Assembly: GCF_030323865.1 (NCBI RefSeq)
Contig: NZ_CP066362.1
Location: 124,001 to 188,000 of the forward strand
Direction: 5' to 3'
Length of the DNA: 64,000 nucleotides
Source of the DNA: Pseudarthrobacter defluvii
GTDB taxonomy: Bacteria; Actinomycetota; Actinomycetes; Actinomycetales; Micrococcaceae
The position numbers were made by a program, and so were the translations under genes. Below, in pieces: positions 16,756 to 25,260 of this stretch (positions within the stretch are counted from its first letter, which is position 1; every line of letters begins with the position of its first letter). A model generated the notes under the pieces. That model searched no databases. It had not been told where the DNA came from and worked only from the letters and a program-made list of their open reading frames with translations.

Positions 16756-17607
16756 ATGCGGTTCTTGAGGTTTTGGTTCGTTCCGGCAGTGATGCTCGCC
16801 GCGCTCACGGGCTGCGAGTACAGCGGGCCGCCGGAGGGGCAACCGGCGAAGCCGTCAGCCACGGCGGCAACGGCACCTCAGGAGGTGGCCACCGGCCACG
16901 CGGAGGATCCGCGCCCGGCAGAGGTGCAGGCCATGCAGGAATGGTCGCGCCGGCAGCTACAGCTCGAGCTGCCAGGCCAGTTCGCCGGGGCCACCATGTC
17001 AAGCACCACAGTCAGTTACGGCTTTGCGGCGGCAAAACCCGGCCATTACGACGTTCACTTCACCTGCCAGGGTCCAACGGAGACGGAGCTGTCGCTCGCC
17101 ACCCAGGCCGGCGGCGAGGTCCTCGTGCCCGTCCAGGTCCCCTGCGACGGTGCCGTCTTCAAAGCCCAGGTGACGCTTTCCATCCTGGGAGTGGAGTTCC
17201 TCATGAGCCCTGCGGACGGCGCCAACGGCCGCTACGCCTTCCGGCTGGTGCCAGCCTCCCCAGCGCTTACCGCCACTGTGCTGCAGGGAACGGGCGGACT
17301 GAAGGCGGTGGTCAATACCGGCCAGGCATCCGCTCCCGGACCTGCGGCGGAGCTCAAAGGCACGCTGGACAGGGACGGGGCAGGGTGCGTCATCCTGCAG
17401 GCGGAGGGCGGGGACGATTACACGCTGATCTTCCCCGCAGGAACCAGCCTCAGCGGCGGGACACTCGTCCTGCCCGCCGGCCCCCGGATTACCGCTGGCG
17501 ACCCGTTAGTCCTCACCGGCAACCGGGTACCCGCCGATGAAGGGCTGAGCATGTGCCTGAATTACGCCCGGCTATATTCCGTGGAATCGGCTGCGATCAT
17601 CCGCTGA
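16756..17607 (+). CDS. Lipoprotein of unknown function
   Basis: The 283-residue protein has a lipoprotein signal peptide (MRFLRFWFVPAVMLAALTGC) with lipobox LTGC ending at Cys20, so it should be attached to the outer face of the membrane. The mature part starts with a disordered Ala/Pro/Thr stretch, then a segment rich in beta-strand pattern with several cysteines (FTCQGP, PCDGAV, GCVIL, MCLNY). GGGGGG just upstream of the ATG is the ribosome site. I do not recognise a domain. It is divergent from umuDC and followed by a HAD phosphatase 115 bases on. Confidence 0.75.
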   Translation: MRFLRFWFVPAVMLAALTGCEYSGPPEGQPAKPSATAATAPQEVATGHAEDPRPAEVQAMQEWSRRQLQLELPGQFAGATMSSTTVSYGFAAAKPGHYDVHFTCQGPTETELSLATQAGGEVLVPVQVPCDGAVFKAQVTLSILGVEFLMSPADGANGRYAFRLVPASPALTATVLQGTGGLKAVVNTGQASAPGPAAELKGTLDRDGAGCVILQAEGGDDYTLIFPAGTSLSGGTLVLPAGPRITAGDPLVLTGNRVPADEGLSMCLNYARLYSVESAAIIR

Positions 17608-17659
17608 TGGAAAGGGCAGATCCGCGTCCAGCAGGCGCGGGAGTTCTTCCCCAGCAGGT

Positions 17660-17680
17660 ACGACGGCGGCCTGCCGCCTT
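17660..17680. repeat. 21-nt palindromic repeat, copy 1
   Basis: The intergenic string starting ACGACGGCGGCCTGCCGCCT recurs identically at 54744-54764. It contains the hairpin GGCGGC-CT-GCCGCC. Here it lies between the lipoprotein and HAD genes, about 43 bases before the HAD start. Confidence 0.6.
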
Positions 17681-17722
17681 CCAGCGAACGCCAGCTGCCC
17701 AACGCCCACGTAGACTTGCAGG

Positions 17723-18541
17723 ATGCGGCTGGTAGCAAGCGATATCGACGGAACGATCCTCGGGCACGACGGCAAAATCAGCCCCCGCACCGTCCGCGCC
17801 TTCCACGCCTGCCGGGACGCCGGCGTCGAACTCGTCTTTGTCACCGGCCGCCCACCCCGGTGGCTGCACCCCCTCGAAGAGCAGCTGGGCCACACTGGTC
17901 GCGTGATCTGCTCCAACGGCGCGGTGGTGTGGGATCTCGAGGCGGACCGCTTGGTCTCTGCCCGCGCCCTGGCCATCAACACCGTCATGGAAGTGCGGAG
18001 CATTATCAAAGAACTTCGCCCGGCGGCGCTGTTCGCCGCGGAGACGCTCACCGGCTTCCACCTGGAACCGGGCTTCATCGAGAACGAATCCAGCGAGTTG
18101 CTCGCCGAATTCACCCCCGCGCCGCTGAAGGACACGCTCACCCGCGACGACTCCGTGGTGAAATTCCTCGCCATCGTCCGCGACGGCACGCCTGACGACT
18201 TCCTCGCCGAGGTGGCTCCCGCCGTCGGGCACCTGGCCGCCGCCACCCACTCCTCGCCCGGCGTCGCGATGCTGGAACTGTCCCTTCCCGGCGTCAACAA
18301 GGCTGTCACCCTGGCAGAGTATGCGTCCGCCCTGGGCATTGAGGCGGCCGACGTGGTGGCTTTCGGGGACATGCCCAACGATATCGAGATGCTCCGCTGG
18401 GCCGGACACGGCTATGCGATGGCCAGCGGCCACCCGGAGGCCATCCGCGCGGCAGGGCAGCAGGCGCCGCATTTTGACGACGACGGCGTGGCCCAGGTTT
18501 TGGAGGCCCGGCTCGCTTCCCTGGGCGTCCAGTTTTCCTGA
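17723..18541 (+). CDS. Cof-type HAD-IIB phosphatase
   Basis: The 272-residue hydrolase begins MRLVASDIDGTILG with the HAD motif I aspartates at 7 and 9; motif II is in FVTGRPPRW, a lysine is present in LPGVNKAVTL, and motif IV is FGDMPNDIEML. The large C2B cap between motifs II and III is typical of Cof/YidA sugar-phosphate or nucleotide phosphatases. The specific substrate is unknown. The gene stands between an unknown lipoprotein and a small unknown gene; no operon partner is clear. Confidence 0.9.
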   Translation: MRLVASDIDGTILGHDGKISPRTVRAFHACRDAGVELVFVTGRPPRWLHPLEEQLGHTGRVICSNGAVVWDLEADRLVSARALAINTVMEVRSIIKELRPAALFAAETLTGFHLEPGFIENESSELLAEFTPAPLKDTLTRDDSVVKFLAIVRDGTPDDFLAEVAPAVGHLAAATHSSPGVAMLELSLPGVNKAVTLAEYASALGIEAADVVAFGDMPNDIEMLRWAGHGYAMASGHPEAIRAAGQQAPHFDDDGVAQVLEARLASLGVQFS

Positions 18542-18661
18542 AACTACCCTGCCGGCTCCGGCGGCACCGTTTTCCCAGCCTGCGCTCACCTGGCGTTTAC
18601 CTTCCCGCCGTAGCGTGAAGCGTGGAGAGCAGGCACCTCCGCCGGCTCAAAGGGGGTAACG

Positions 18662-18910
18662 ATGGCAAGAAGCACCAAGCAGCACGCAGCCGATGGGCCG
18701 CTCCGCGCAGCAACACCGGCCCCGCACTGGAAGCAGCTGCGCCAAGGCGACCGCGTCCGGGTCCTCTTTTCACCCGGCTTTGAGTCAAGCGGCGTGGTGG
18801 ACACCATCACGCCGGACCACACGGCGGTTTGGGTCCACCTCGACGGCGGCCGCGGGCGCACCCTGCTGCATTGCAGCGACGGCGTGGACATCCTTCCGTG
18901 CACCGACTGA
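18662..18910 (+). CDS. Small protein of unknown function with SH3-like strand pattern
   Basis: The 82-residue protein has a basic N-terminus, then WKQLRQGDRVRVLFSPGF, ESSGVVDTITPDHTAVWVHLDGG and RTLLHCSDGVDILP. The alternation of short strands around a GDRVRV turn resembles a KOW/SH3-like barrel, by appearance only. Start is supported by AAAGGGGG eight bases upstream of the ATG, and codon bias matches the neighbours. Not recognised as a named family. Confidence 0.65.
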   Translation: MARSTKQHAADGPLRAATPAPHWKQLRQGDRVRVLFSPGFESSGVVDTITPDHTAVWVHLDGGRGRTLLHCSDGVDILPCTD

Positions 18911-18959
18911 ACTGCAGCAGCGCTGACTGAAGGCCTCGCGCCTCGGGTACGCTCGCAGT

Positions 18960-19787
18960 GTGACCCTGCCCTTCTTCGAGCACCCGGACGACGCCGGGCG
19001 GCAGCTGCCCATCGCCATGGCCCACCGCGGGTTCTCCGCCGATGGGCTGGAAAACTCGATGGCCGCGTTCCGCGCCGGCGTCGAACTTGGCTTCCGCTAC
19101 CTTGAAACGGACGTCCACACAACGTCCGACGGCGTGCTGCTGCTGTTCCACGACGAAACCCTGGACCGGGTGACGGACGGCAACGGCCGGGTGGCGGAAC
19201 TGCCCGCGGCGGAGGTGGCAAAGGCCCGGATCAACGGCCGCGTGCCCATTCCCACCTTCGACGAATTGGTCGCCGAGCTTCCCGGTGCCCGGCTCAACCT
19301 GGACGTCAAGGACTGGGGCTCGGTCCGCAGCACCGCGGCCGCCATCGAGCGGAACCAGGTGCACCACCGGGTGCTGGTCACCAGTTTTTCGGACCGCCGG
19401 CGGCGGGCGGTACTGAAGCTGCTCAGCCAACCGGTGGCTTCGTCCGCCGGAGTGGCCTCGAACGCCCTCTTCACGCTGCTGGGCCCGGTACTGCCACGCC
19501 CGGTGTTCCGGCGGCTCATGGGCCGGGTCCTCCGTGACGTGCACGCACTACAGGTACCCGTCCGGTATGGGCGGATACCTGTAGTCACTGCCGGCTTCAT
19601 CCGGCGCGCCCATCAACTGAACCTGGTGGTGCACGTATGGACCATCAATGAAGAGGCCGAAATGCGCCGGCTCCTCCACCTTGGCGTGGACGGGATTGTC
19701 ACGGACCGGGCGGACCTGCTCCGCGACGTGCTGCGGGCCCGCGGCCAGTGGCGGGATGCGCCGGGGACCAACGACCCGACCGGCTGA
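18960..19787 (+). CDS. Glycerophosphodiester phosphodiesterase
   Basis: Hydrolyses glycerophosphodiesters to sn-glycerol 3-phosphate and an alcohol. The 275-residue TIM barrel shows AHRGFSADGLENS (catalytic His22-Arg23, Glu32), the metal pair in LETDVH (Glu49, Asp51) and FHDETLDR (His64), and ends with HVWTINEEAEMRRLLHLGVDGIVTDR. No signal peptide, so a cytoplasmic enzyme is expected. GTG start at 18960; no strong ribosome site precedes it. The coding sequence contains a strong hairpin at 19547-19585. Confidence 0.9.
   Translation: MTLPFFEHPDDAGRQLPIAMAHRGFSADGLENSMAAFRAGVELGFRYLETDVHTTSDGVLLLFHDETLDRVTDGNGRVAELPAAEVAKARINGRVPIPTFDELVAELPGARLNLDVKDWGSVRSTAAAIERNQVHHRVLVTSFSDRRRRAVLKLLSQPVASSAGVASNALFTLLGPVLPRPVFRRLMGRVLRDVHALQVPVRYGRIPVVTAGFIRRAHQLNLVVHVWTINEEAEMRRLLHLGVDGIVTDRADLLRDVLRARGQWRDAPGTNDPTG
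19547..19585. repeat. Strong hairpin inside the glycerophosphodiesterase gene
   Basis: Arms 19547-19556 (ACTACAGGTA) and 19576-19585 are perfect; after one mismatch the stem continues six more pairs (CCGTCC against GGGCGG with one wobble) to a GGTAT loop. Seventeen positions of stem inside a coding region are unlikely by chance. It encodes the peptide around LQVPVRYGRIPVV. Confidence 0.7.
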
Positions 19788-19819
19788 ACCCCGCCCGGCT
19801 TACTGAACCTGTCGAGGGA

Positions 19820-20188
19820 CTAGCCGCGGTCCGTTTCGGTGGGCGCCGTCGCATCGCCGGCCAGGCCGCCGTCGTCCATCTCCTCGTTCTGCTTCCGGTC
19901 GTGCCGTGCCATGTCGCTGTGTGCCCTGTCGTTGTCCGTCCCGTCGACGTCCCCGCCCAGCGGGCTGTTGGACACCGGAGCCGGCGCTGCCCCTGTTTTG
20001 AGGCCGGGGGCCTTCTGCTTCTCCGCCTCCATCGCGTTTGACCCTTCGCTTAGGGACGAGTGCACTTCAACGTCGTCATTGGGGTCTGCCGGGTTCGGAA
20101 CATCCGTCTTTTCCGTCGGCTTGGATGTCCCGGCCAGGTCCTCCATGGCGTTCTCCGCTGCCTTGCCGATGCTGTCGCCAATTCCCAT
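19820..20188 (-). CDS. Acidic, probably disordered small protein
   Basis: The 122-residue product starts MGIGDSIGKAAENAMEDLAG, a possible amphipathic helix, and continues as a hydrophilic chain rich in Asp, Glu, Pro and Asn (EKTDVPNPADPNDD). ATG at 20188 has GGAAGGAG upstream; an upstream extension of the frame is not supported. It is divergent from a DUF6480-like gene, with a palindrome between them. Similar disordered proteins often accompany actinobacterial stress genes; no domain is recognised. Confidence 0.65.
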   Translation of the reverse strand: MGIGDSIGKAAENAMEDLAGTSKPTEKTDVPNPADPNDDVEVHSSLSEGSNAMEAEKQKAPGLKTGAAPAPVSNSPLGGDVDGTDNDRAHSDMARHDRKQNEEMDDGGLAGDATAPTETDRG

Positions 20189-20255
20189 CTGACTGCTCCT
20201 TCCGACATCGCGTGCCGGCGCCCCAGCGGCGTACCGGCCCTTCTCCTCCAGAATT

Positions 20256-20269
20256 ATCAGCATGCTTAC
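20256..20269. promoter_or_regulatory. Stress-gene palindrome, copy 1
   Basis: ATCAG-CATG-CTTAC between two divergent small stress-type genes. It fits an RTMAG-N4-CTKAY palindrome also seen at 26192-26205 and 31009-31022, always upstream of genes of the same class. The binding protein is unknown. Confidence 0.45.
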
Positions 20270-20323
20270 AATTAGTCCAGTGCTGGGGAATTGAACCGCA
20301 GCCGGAGAGGAAGGAAAGGCAGC

Positions 20324-20560
20324 ATGAGCACTTACCATCCGGAAAATGACCCCGCGAACCCCGACCGTCCAGGGAAGGACGATGTTGGCGCCGCCCAGCC
20401 CCACCTCGCTGAGCAGCGCAGCAAAGAGTCCGGCGGCTCGCCGAACCCCGACCCCGCAGAGGGCAATGTCACCGGCCTGGAACCAGGCGGGGGAGTACCT
20501 CCCGGAGAGACGCCGCCCGCCGAGGACCAGATGAGCAGGGACCAGGGCCACTCCGAATAG
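20324..20560 (+). CDS. DUF6480-like small acidic protein
   Basis: The 78-residue protein ends with PNPDPAEGNVTGLEPGGGVPPGETPPAEDQMS, a segment I recognise as the conserved core of the DUF6480 family; the membrane helix that usually follows in that family is missing here. The chain is hydrophilic and likely disordered. AGGAAGGAAAGG precedes the ATG at 20324. Function unknown. A perfect 12-bp hairpin follows the stop. Confidence 0.65.
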   Translation: MSTYHPENDPANPDRPGKDDVGAAQPHLAEQRSKESGGSPNPDPAEGNVTGLEPGGGVPPGETPPAEDQMSRDQGHSE

Positions 20561-20570
20561 TGCCTGGTGT

Positions 20571-20607
20571 CCAGCTGCCGGCGGGCCTGCGGTCTGCCGG
20601 CAGCTGG
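20571..20607. terminator. Bidirectional terminator, 12-bp perfect stem
   Basis: CCAGCTGCCGGC (20571-20582) pairs perfectly with 20596-20607 across a 13-base loop. It lies between the convergent DUF6480-like and EAL-domain genes. Confidence 0.7.
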
Positions 20608-20620
20608 CCCACGGCCAGCG

Positions 20621-21682
20621 TTAGGAGGTCGCCTTGCCCTGGCTTTTCCGCGGCTTGCTGGGGCCGGCCAGGTGGCGCTCCAGGCCGTCCATGTCCAGGC
20701 GCGTGTTCCATTTGGCCCAGTCCTCAGGCCGGACGGACGGCCGGCCCAACAGGTAGCCTTGGCCGGCGCTGATGCCAAGTTCGCTGAGGGCCTTCAGTTC
20801 GCCCACGGTCTCGATGCCTTCCGCCACCAGGGTCACGCCGATCTGGGCGGTGAAGTCCACCAGGCAGGACGCGAGGGCGTGCTGCAGCCCGTCCTTGTCC
20901 ACATCGGCGATGACATTGCGGCCCACCTTGAGGAAATCGGGCCGCAGATGGATCATGCGGCTGAGCGCCCCCGCGCCGCTGTGGGTGTCGTCGACCGCGA
21001 CCCGGAGCCCCTTTTCACGCAGCGGATTAATCGCGGAAATGAACTGCAGGTATTCCTCTTCCGGGATATCCGCGGTCAATTCGAGCACCACCCGGTCGAT
21101 GGGAAGCTCGATGTGGTCGAACAGTTCCGGCAGCCGCGGGTCCATGCAGGAAGTGGGCGAAATGTTCAACGAAACGTAAAGGTTTTCCGGCAGGTTTCGC
21201 GCCGCCGCAGCAGCGGACCCGAGCGCGGAAAACTCAAGGTTTGCCCCCAAGCCCACGGCGGCTGCCTCGGCGAACCACAATTCAGCGGCGGCACCGTCGT
21301 CGCTGACGAAGCGGGAGAGCGCCTCCGCGCCCACCACGGTTTTTCCTTCGAGCCCATAGATGGGCTGGAAAGCGGTCATCAGCATCTTGTTCTCGAGCAG
21401 GGCGCTGATCCGGGACATGCTGCGGATGGCGTCTAACTGCTCAGCGAACTGTGGCGGCAGGGCGGGCGGCGTAAGGCGCATCTCCCTGGCCGTTTCCAAC
21501 GTCTCGACCGTATTGGCATCGCTCTGCCGGGTCTCGAGCAGGTACTCCAGCAACGCCCGCTCGGGCACGCCGGGATTCTCGTCGAGGCTTGTGCTCAAGC
21601 GCTGCCGGATGGCGGCTCCTGCAGGATCCGTATCCGCCAGGACAGCGGCGATAATTCCCCATGCCTGTACCCGAACCGACAT
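20621..21682 (-). CDS. EAL-domain protein with altered active-site motifs
   Basis: The 353-residue protein has an N-terminal helical region of about 110 residues and a C-terminal EAL domain, the fold of c-di-GMP phosphodiesterases. GAEALSRF, LNISP, VAVDDTHSG, a lysine in LKVGRNV and AEGIET mark the domain, but LELTE is LELTA, DDFGTG is DDTHSG and KIDR is KVGR. These changes at or next to metal/catalytic positions suggest weak or lost hydrolysis and perhaps a c-di-GMP binding role. ATG at 21682 is preferred to TTG six bases upstream because GGGGG lies eight bases before it. It follows the GGDEF-EAL gene by 171 bases on the same strand. Confidence 0.85.
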   Translation of the reverse strand: MSVRVQAWGIIAAVLADTDPAGAAIRQRLSTSLDENPGVPERALLEYLLETRQSDANTVETLETAREMRLTPPALPPQFAEQLDAIRSMSRISALLENKMLMTAFQPIYGLEGKTVVGAEALSRFVSDDGAAAELWFAEAAAVGLGANLEFSALGSAAAAARNLPENLYVSLNISPTSCMDPRLPELFDHIELPIDRVVLELTADIPEEEYLQFISAINPLREKGLRVAVDDTHSGAGALSRMIHLRPDFLKVGRNVIADVDKDGLQHALASCLVDFTAQIGVTLVAEGIETVGELKALSELGISAGQGYLLGRPSVRPEDWAKWNTRLDMDGLERHLAGPSKPRKSQGKATS

Positions 21683-21853
21683 TAGCAACGCCCCCAGTTG
21701 ACGAAGTAATGACCCGATGGCCCAATTATGTTCAAATTTCCAAACGCCTTATAAAAGTACGATGCTGAAAGACCCTGAAACCTGCGGCGAAGAAGAACCG
21801 GACACCGCACGCTGATCGTATAACGGCGGCTCCAAAAGCGCAGTAGTTTCGCG

Positions 21854-23404
21854 CTATTGGTTAGCGCTTTCCTGCTGGTCAGCAAGCAGTTCCGGTATTT
21901 GCTCCGGCGGGACGGGGCGGCTGAAGTAGTAGCCTTGGGCGCTGCGGCAGCCCAGATCACGCAGGATCTGCGCCTGCTCCGCCGTCTCAACGCCTTCCCA
22001 GACCGCTTCCAGCCCGCATGCCCGGACCAACTGCAGCACCGCTGCCACCAGGGCCGGCTGGCTGGGGTCGCTCTCAAGGCCGGTGATCAGCGACCTGTCC
22101 ACCTTGACCCGGTCCACCGGGAGGCGGCGGAGGTAGCTGATGGAGGAGTAGCCGGTGCCGAAGTCGTCGATTTCGATGCCCACGCCCAGGCCGCGGAGAC
22201 CACCCAGTGAATACCGGTCCAACTCGTTGCCTTTGACGATGGCCACTTCCGTCAGTTCCAGGACCACCTGCTCCGGCTTGACCCCTGTTTCCTGGAGGGT
22301 GTTCCGCACGTCCTCAATGAACTGCAGGCTCTGCAGGTCCGTGGCGGAAATGTTGATGCGCACGGAGAAGGAACTGTCCACCAGTTCGGCGTCGGTCCAG
22401 CACCGGAGCTGCTTCACGGCGGTCTGGAGCACCCACAGGCCCAGTTCCGAGATCAGCCCGGCTTCCTCGGCAAGGGGAATGAACTCGTCAGGCATGATGA
22501 AGCCGCGGGTGGGGTGGTTCCACCGGACCAGCGCCTCGACGCCTTCAATCCGGCCGGTGGCAAGCTCTACCACCGGCTGGTAGTGCAGCGTCAGCGCGTC
22601 GTCTTTGATGGCGGCCCGCAGGTCGTCCACCAACTGGCTGCGGAGCCGCCGCATCAGCAGCAACGCGGGCTCGAACCTGTGCAGCTTGTTTTGCCCCTCG
22701 GCCTTGGAGGCGTACATGGCGACGTCGGCCTCCATCAGCATGTCTTCCGGGGTCCGGCCTTCGCTGCCCACGCTGAGCCCGATGCTGGCACCACAACGAA
22801 CGCTGCGGCCGGGCAGCTCGATGGGTTCGTTGAGCGAGGCCAGGATCCGGTGCGCCACGACGGCGGCCTGGTCCGCCGACGCCGACGGCATGACGATGGC
22901 GAACTCATCCCCGCCCAGCCGGGCAACGACGTCGGACACCCTGACGGCGTTCCGGAGCCTTTCACCCACGGTGACCAGTACCTGGTCCCCGGCCGTGTGC
23001 CCCATGCTGTCGTTGATCGATTTGAAGGCGTCGAGGTCCATCAGCAGGATGGCTGGACCTTCTTCTCCCGTTTCCCGCCCGGACCCCGAGCGGGCCTCGA
23101 GGGCCGCGCGAAGGGCTTCGATCAGCGCCGAACGGTTGGCCAGGCCCGTCAGCGGGTCCTGCATGGCCATCTTTTGCATCTCAAGGTGTGCCTCGTGCAG
23201 GAGCTGGGTGCGGACCTGGACGCGCTGTTCAAGTTCTTCGTAGATAACCTGCAGGTCCTCGGCCAGCAGGTTGGTGCCCATGATGATGGCATCCAGCTCA
23301 TCCCGGGCCGGTGATACCTCGATGCGGGAGGTGAGGTCGCCGGAGGCAAGCCGGACAATGCCTTCCAGCAGCTGGGAGAGCCGGGGGTCGTCGTCGGTAA
23401 ACAT
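21854..23404 (-). CDS. GGDEF-EAL c-di-GMP cyclase/phosphodiesterase
   Basis: The 516-residue protein starts with a HAMP-like/coiled-coil helix region (about 1-80), followed by a GGDEF domain with intact GGDEF (164-168) and an RVSD inhibitory I-site (155-158) exactly five residues before it, then a complete EAL domain: EGVEALVRW, RINIS, LELTE, IDDFGTGYSS, VKVDRS and EGVETAEQ. Both synthesis and hydrolysis of c-di-GMP are therefore possible. No membrane segment is seen, so it is cytoplasmic. It starts 20 bases after the histidine kinase stop and is probably co-transcribed, suggesting that the kinase signal feeds c-di-GMP turnover. Confidence 0.93.
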   Translation of the reverse strand: MFTDDDPRLSQLLEGIVRLASGDLTSRIEVSPARDELDAIIMGTNLLAEDLQVIYEELEQRVQVRTQLLHEAHLEMQKMAMQDPLTGLANRSALIEALRAALEARSGSGRETGEEGPAILLMDLDAFKSINDSMGHTAGDQVLVTVGERLRNAVRVSDVVARLGGDEFAIVMPSASADQAAVVAHRILASLNEPIELPGRSVRCGASIGLSVGSEGRTPEDMLMEADVAMYASKAEGQNKLHRFEPALLLMRRLRSQLVDDLRAAIKDDALTLHYQPVVELATGRIEGVEALVRWNHPTRGFIMPDEFIPLAEEAGLISELGLWVLQTAVKQLRCWTDAELVDSSFSVRINISATDLQSLQFIEDVRNTLQETGVKPEQVVLELTEVAIVKGNELDRYSLGGLRGLGVGIEIDDFGTGYSSISYLRRLPVDRVKVDRSLITGLESDPSQPALVAAVLQLVRACGLEAVWEGVETAEQAQILRDLGCRSAQGYYFSRPVPPEQIPELLADQQESANQ

Positions 23405-23424
23405 GGGCAGTCCTCCTTCGGCGC

Positions 23425-25080
23425 CTAGTTGGCCTGCACGCGGTCAGTCCCAAGGGGGAGGCAGACGGTAACCGTGGTCCCGGAGCCCAGGGTGGAGTCG
23501 ACTTCGATCTGCCCGCCGTGGCGGTCCACGATGTCCTTGGAGATGGCGAGGCCCAGCCCTGTCCCCGGGATGGCACCGTTCATGGCGTTGGAGGCGCGGT
23601 AGAACCTGGTGAAGACGTGGTTGATTTCGTCACTCGAGATGCCGATGCCGGTGTCGGAAATCCGGACGGTGGCCCACTTGGAGCCGTCCTCGGCGGCGTG
23701 GGATTCGCTGCCCACCTCGATCCGGCCGCCCTTGGGCGTGAACTTGATGGCGTTGGACACCAGGTTGGTGAACACCTGCTGCAGCTGCACCTCATCGGCA
23801 AGGATTTCCGGGTCCTCCGGCACCGGGTCCACCTCGATGGTCACGTTTTGCAGTGTGGCCAACGGCCGCAGCGCCGCGGCCACCAGGTCCAGGGTGTGGC
23901 CCAGGCGCACCGGCGCCAGGTGCATCTCCGTGTTGTCCAGGCCGCCGCGCGAAACGCTGAGCATGTCCTCTATGAGCGTCCGGAGCCGCTCGGTGTTGCG
24001 GACCACGATGTCCAGCATCTGGTGGACCTCCCTGGACACGGGGTGCTCAGTGCTTTCCTGGATCATGTCCAGGTACGCCATGATCGAGGTCAGGGGCGTG
24101 CGCAGCTCGTGGTTCACGGTGGCCAGGAAGTCTGTCTTGGCTTTGTCGAGTTCGCGCAGCTGCTTCACCACCTGCTGCTGGCTGCTGATCAGGTGGCTTT
24201 GGATCAGGCCATAGGCGGCGTTGCCGGCCACGTGCTGGATCAGCCCCAGTTCGGCGCTGGACCAAGTGCGGGGCCGGTCCATCATGGCGATCCAGATGAT
24301 GCCCAGGGAGGAATTTCCTTCGCCGATGGGCACTGCCAGGGTGGAGGCGGCTCCGGCGACGGCGGCCACGGGCTTGTCGTCTGTTTTGGGCTCGGCCTCG
24401 TTCCCTTCGGCGGAGAGGGTCTCGGTCCCCGCCCAGAGCGCGTCCGCCGTGGCGCGGGCTTCGTCCTCGCCGGGAAGGGCATCCGCGGGCAGCCCTGCCA
24501 GCCCGGGCCGGTGCCAGGCGGCCGTGATCACGGGGACCCGGTGGTCCTCGAAGGTGGCCAGGACTACGTGGTCCGCCCTAAAGGTCCGCCCGAATCCGGT
24601 GACGACGTGGTTGGCGATCTCCTGGGGATCGTTGGTGGCGCGCACTGCAGCCGAGACCTCGCGCAGCTGCCCGCGCAGCCCTTCGGCCTCCTGCCGGGAG
24701 GCGCGGCGCCGGGACACCTGCTCGATCAGGACGGAGGCCCGGTGGACCAGCTCCCTGGGGGCAGGCGGCTTGGTGATGCAGTCGTGGACGCCTGGCGCGT
24801 TGGCGGCGCGGATCTCCTGCGGGTTGTCCAGGTCCACCAGCACCAGGACGGGGACGGTGGACGGGACTTTTGACAATGCTGCGGACAGGGCGGCGTCGGC
24901 GACGATGACGGAGGGTTCGGTGGTGTGCAGCAGGGCGGCGAGGCCAGCGGCGTCGGCCGCTTCGAAGACGCTGTAGCCGGCGTCGCGCAGTGCCTGGGTG
25001 TTGGTGGCCAGCCGGCCGGCGTCGGGATCGGCGACGACGGCGGTGCGGGGCAGGCGGGTGTCACTCGGCACAGCCGTCAC
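23425..25080 (-). CDS. Receiver-like/GAF sensor histidine kinase
   Basis: The 551-residue cytoplasmic kinase has an N-terminal response-regulator-like domain (about 10-115; ADPDAGR, candidate Asp62, CITKPPAP with Lys104), a GAF domain (about 150-295), a HisKA domain with phospho-acceptor His324 in VNHELRTPLTSI, and a HATPase domain with NLVSNAIKFT, DTGIGI and GTGLGLAIS. GTG at 25080 follows GGGAGGGAAGGGAG; an earlier in-frame start lacks such a site. No separate response regulator is adjacent: the next gene is the GGDEF-EAL protein, so the output may be c-di-GMP or a distant regulator. Confidence 0.9.
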   Translation of the reverse strand: MTAVPSDTRLPRTAVVADPDAGRLATNTQALRDAGYSVFEAADAAGLAALLHTTEPSVIVADAALSAALSKVPSTVPVLVLVDLDNPQEIRAANAPGVHDCITKPPAPRELVHRASVLIEQVSRRRASRQEAEGLRGQLREVSAAVRATNDPQEIANHVVTGFGRTFRADHVVLATFEDHRVPVITAAWHRPGLAGLPADALPGEDEARATADALWAGTETLSAEGNEAEPKTDDKPVAAVAGAASTLAVPIGEGNSSLGIIWIAMMDRPRTWSSAELGLIQHVAGNAAYGLIQSHLISSQQQVVKQLRELDKAKTDFLATVNHELRTPLTSIMAYLDMIQESTEHPVSREVHQMLDIVVRNTERLRTLIEDMLSVSRGGLDNTEMHLAPVRLGHTLDLVAAALRPLATLQNVTIEVDPVPEDPEILADEVQLQQVFTNLVSNAIKFTPKGGRIEVGSESHAAEDGSKWATVRISDTGIGISSDEINHVFTRFYRASNAMNGAIPGTGLGLAISKDIVDRHGGQIEVDSTLGSGTTVTVCLPLGTDRVQAN

Positions 25081-25260
25081 GGTGCTCCCTTCCCTCCCAG
25101 TTGAGTACATTCTAGGGGGATGGCCGCCGGGCAGGTCTACTGGGAGGAAGCTGCTTCCACCACTCCGTTCCCGTCCCGGCTCCACGCCACGTACGGCAGG
25201 GCGCGCCGTAATGTAGCCCAACGTGCCGCGGCTCCCGGCGGGGGAACATATATTTGAGCC

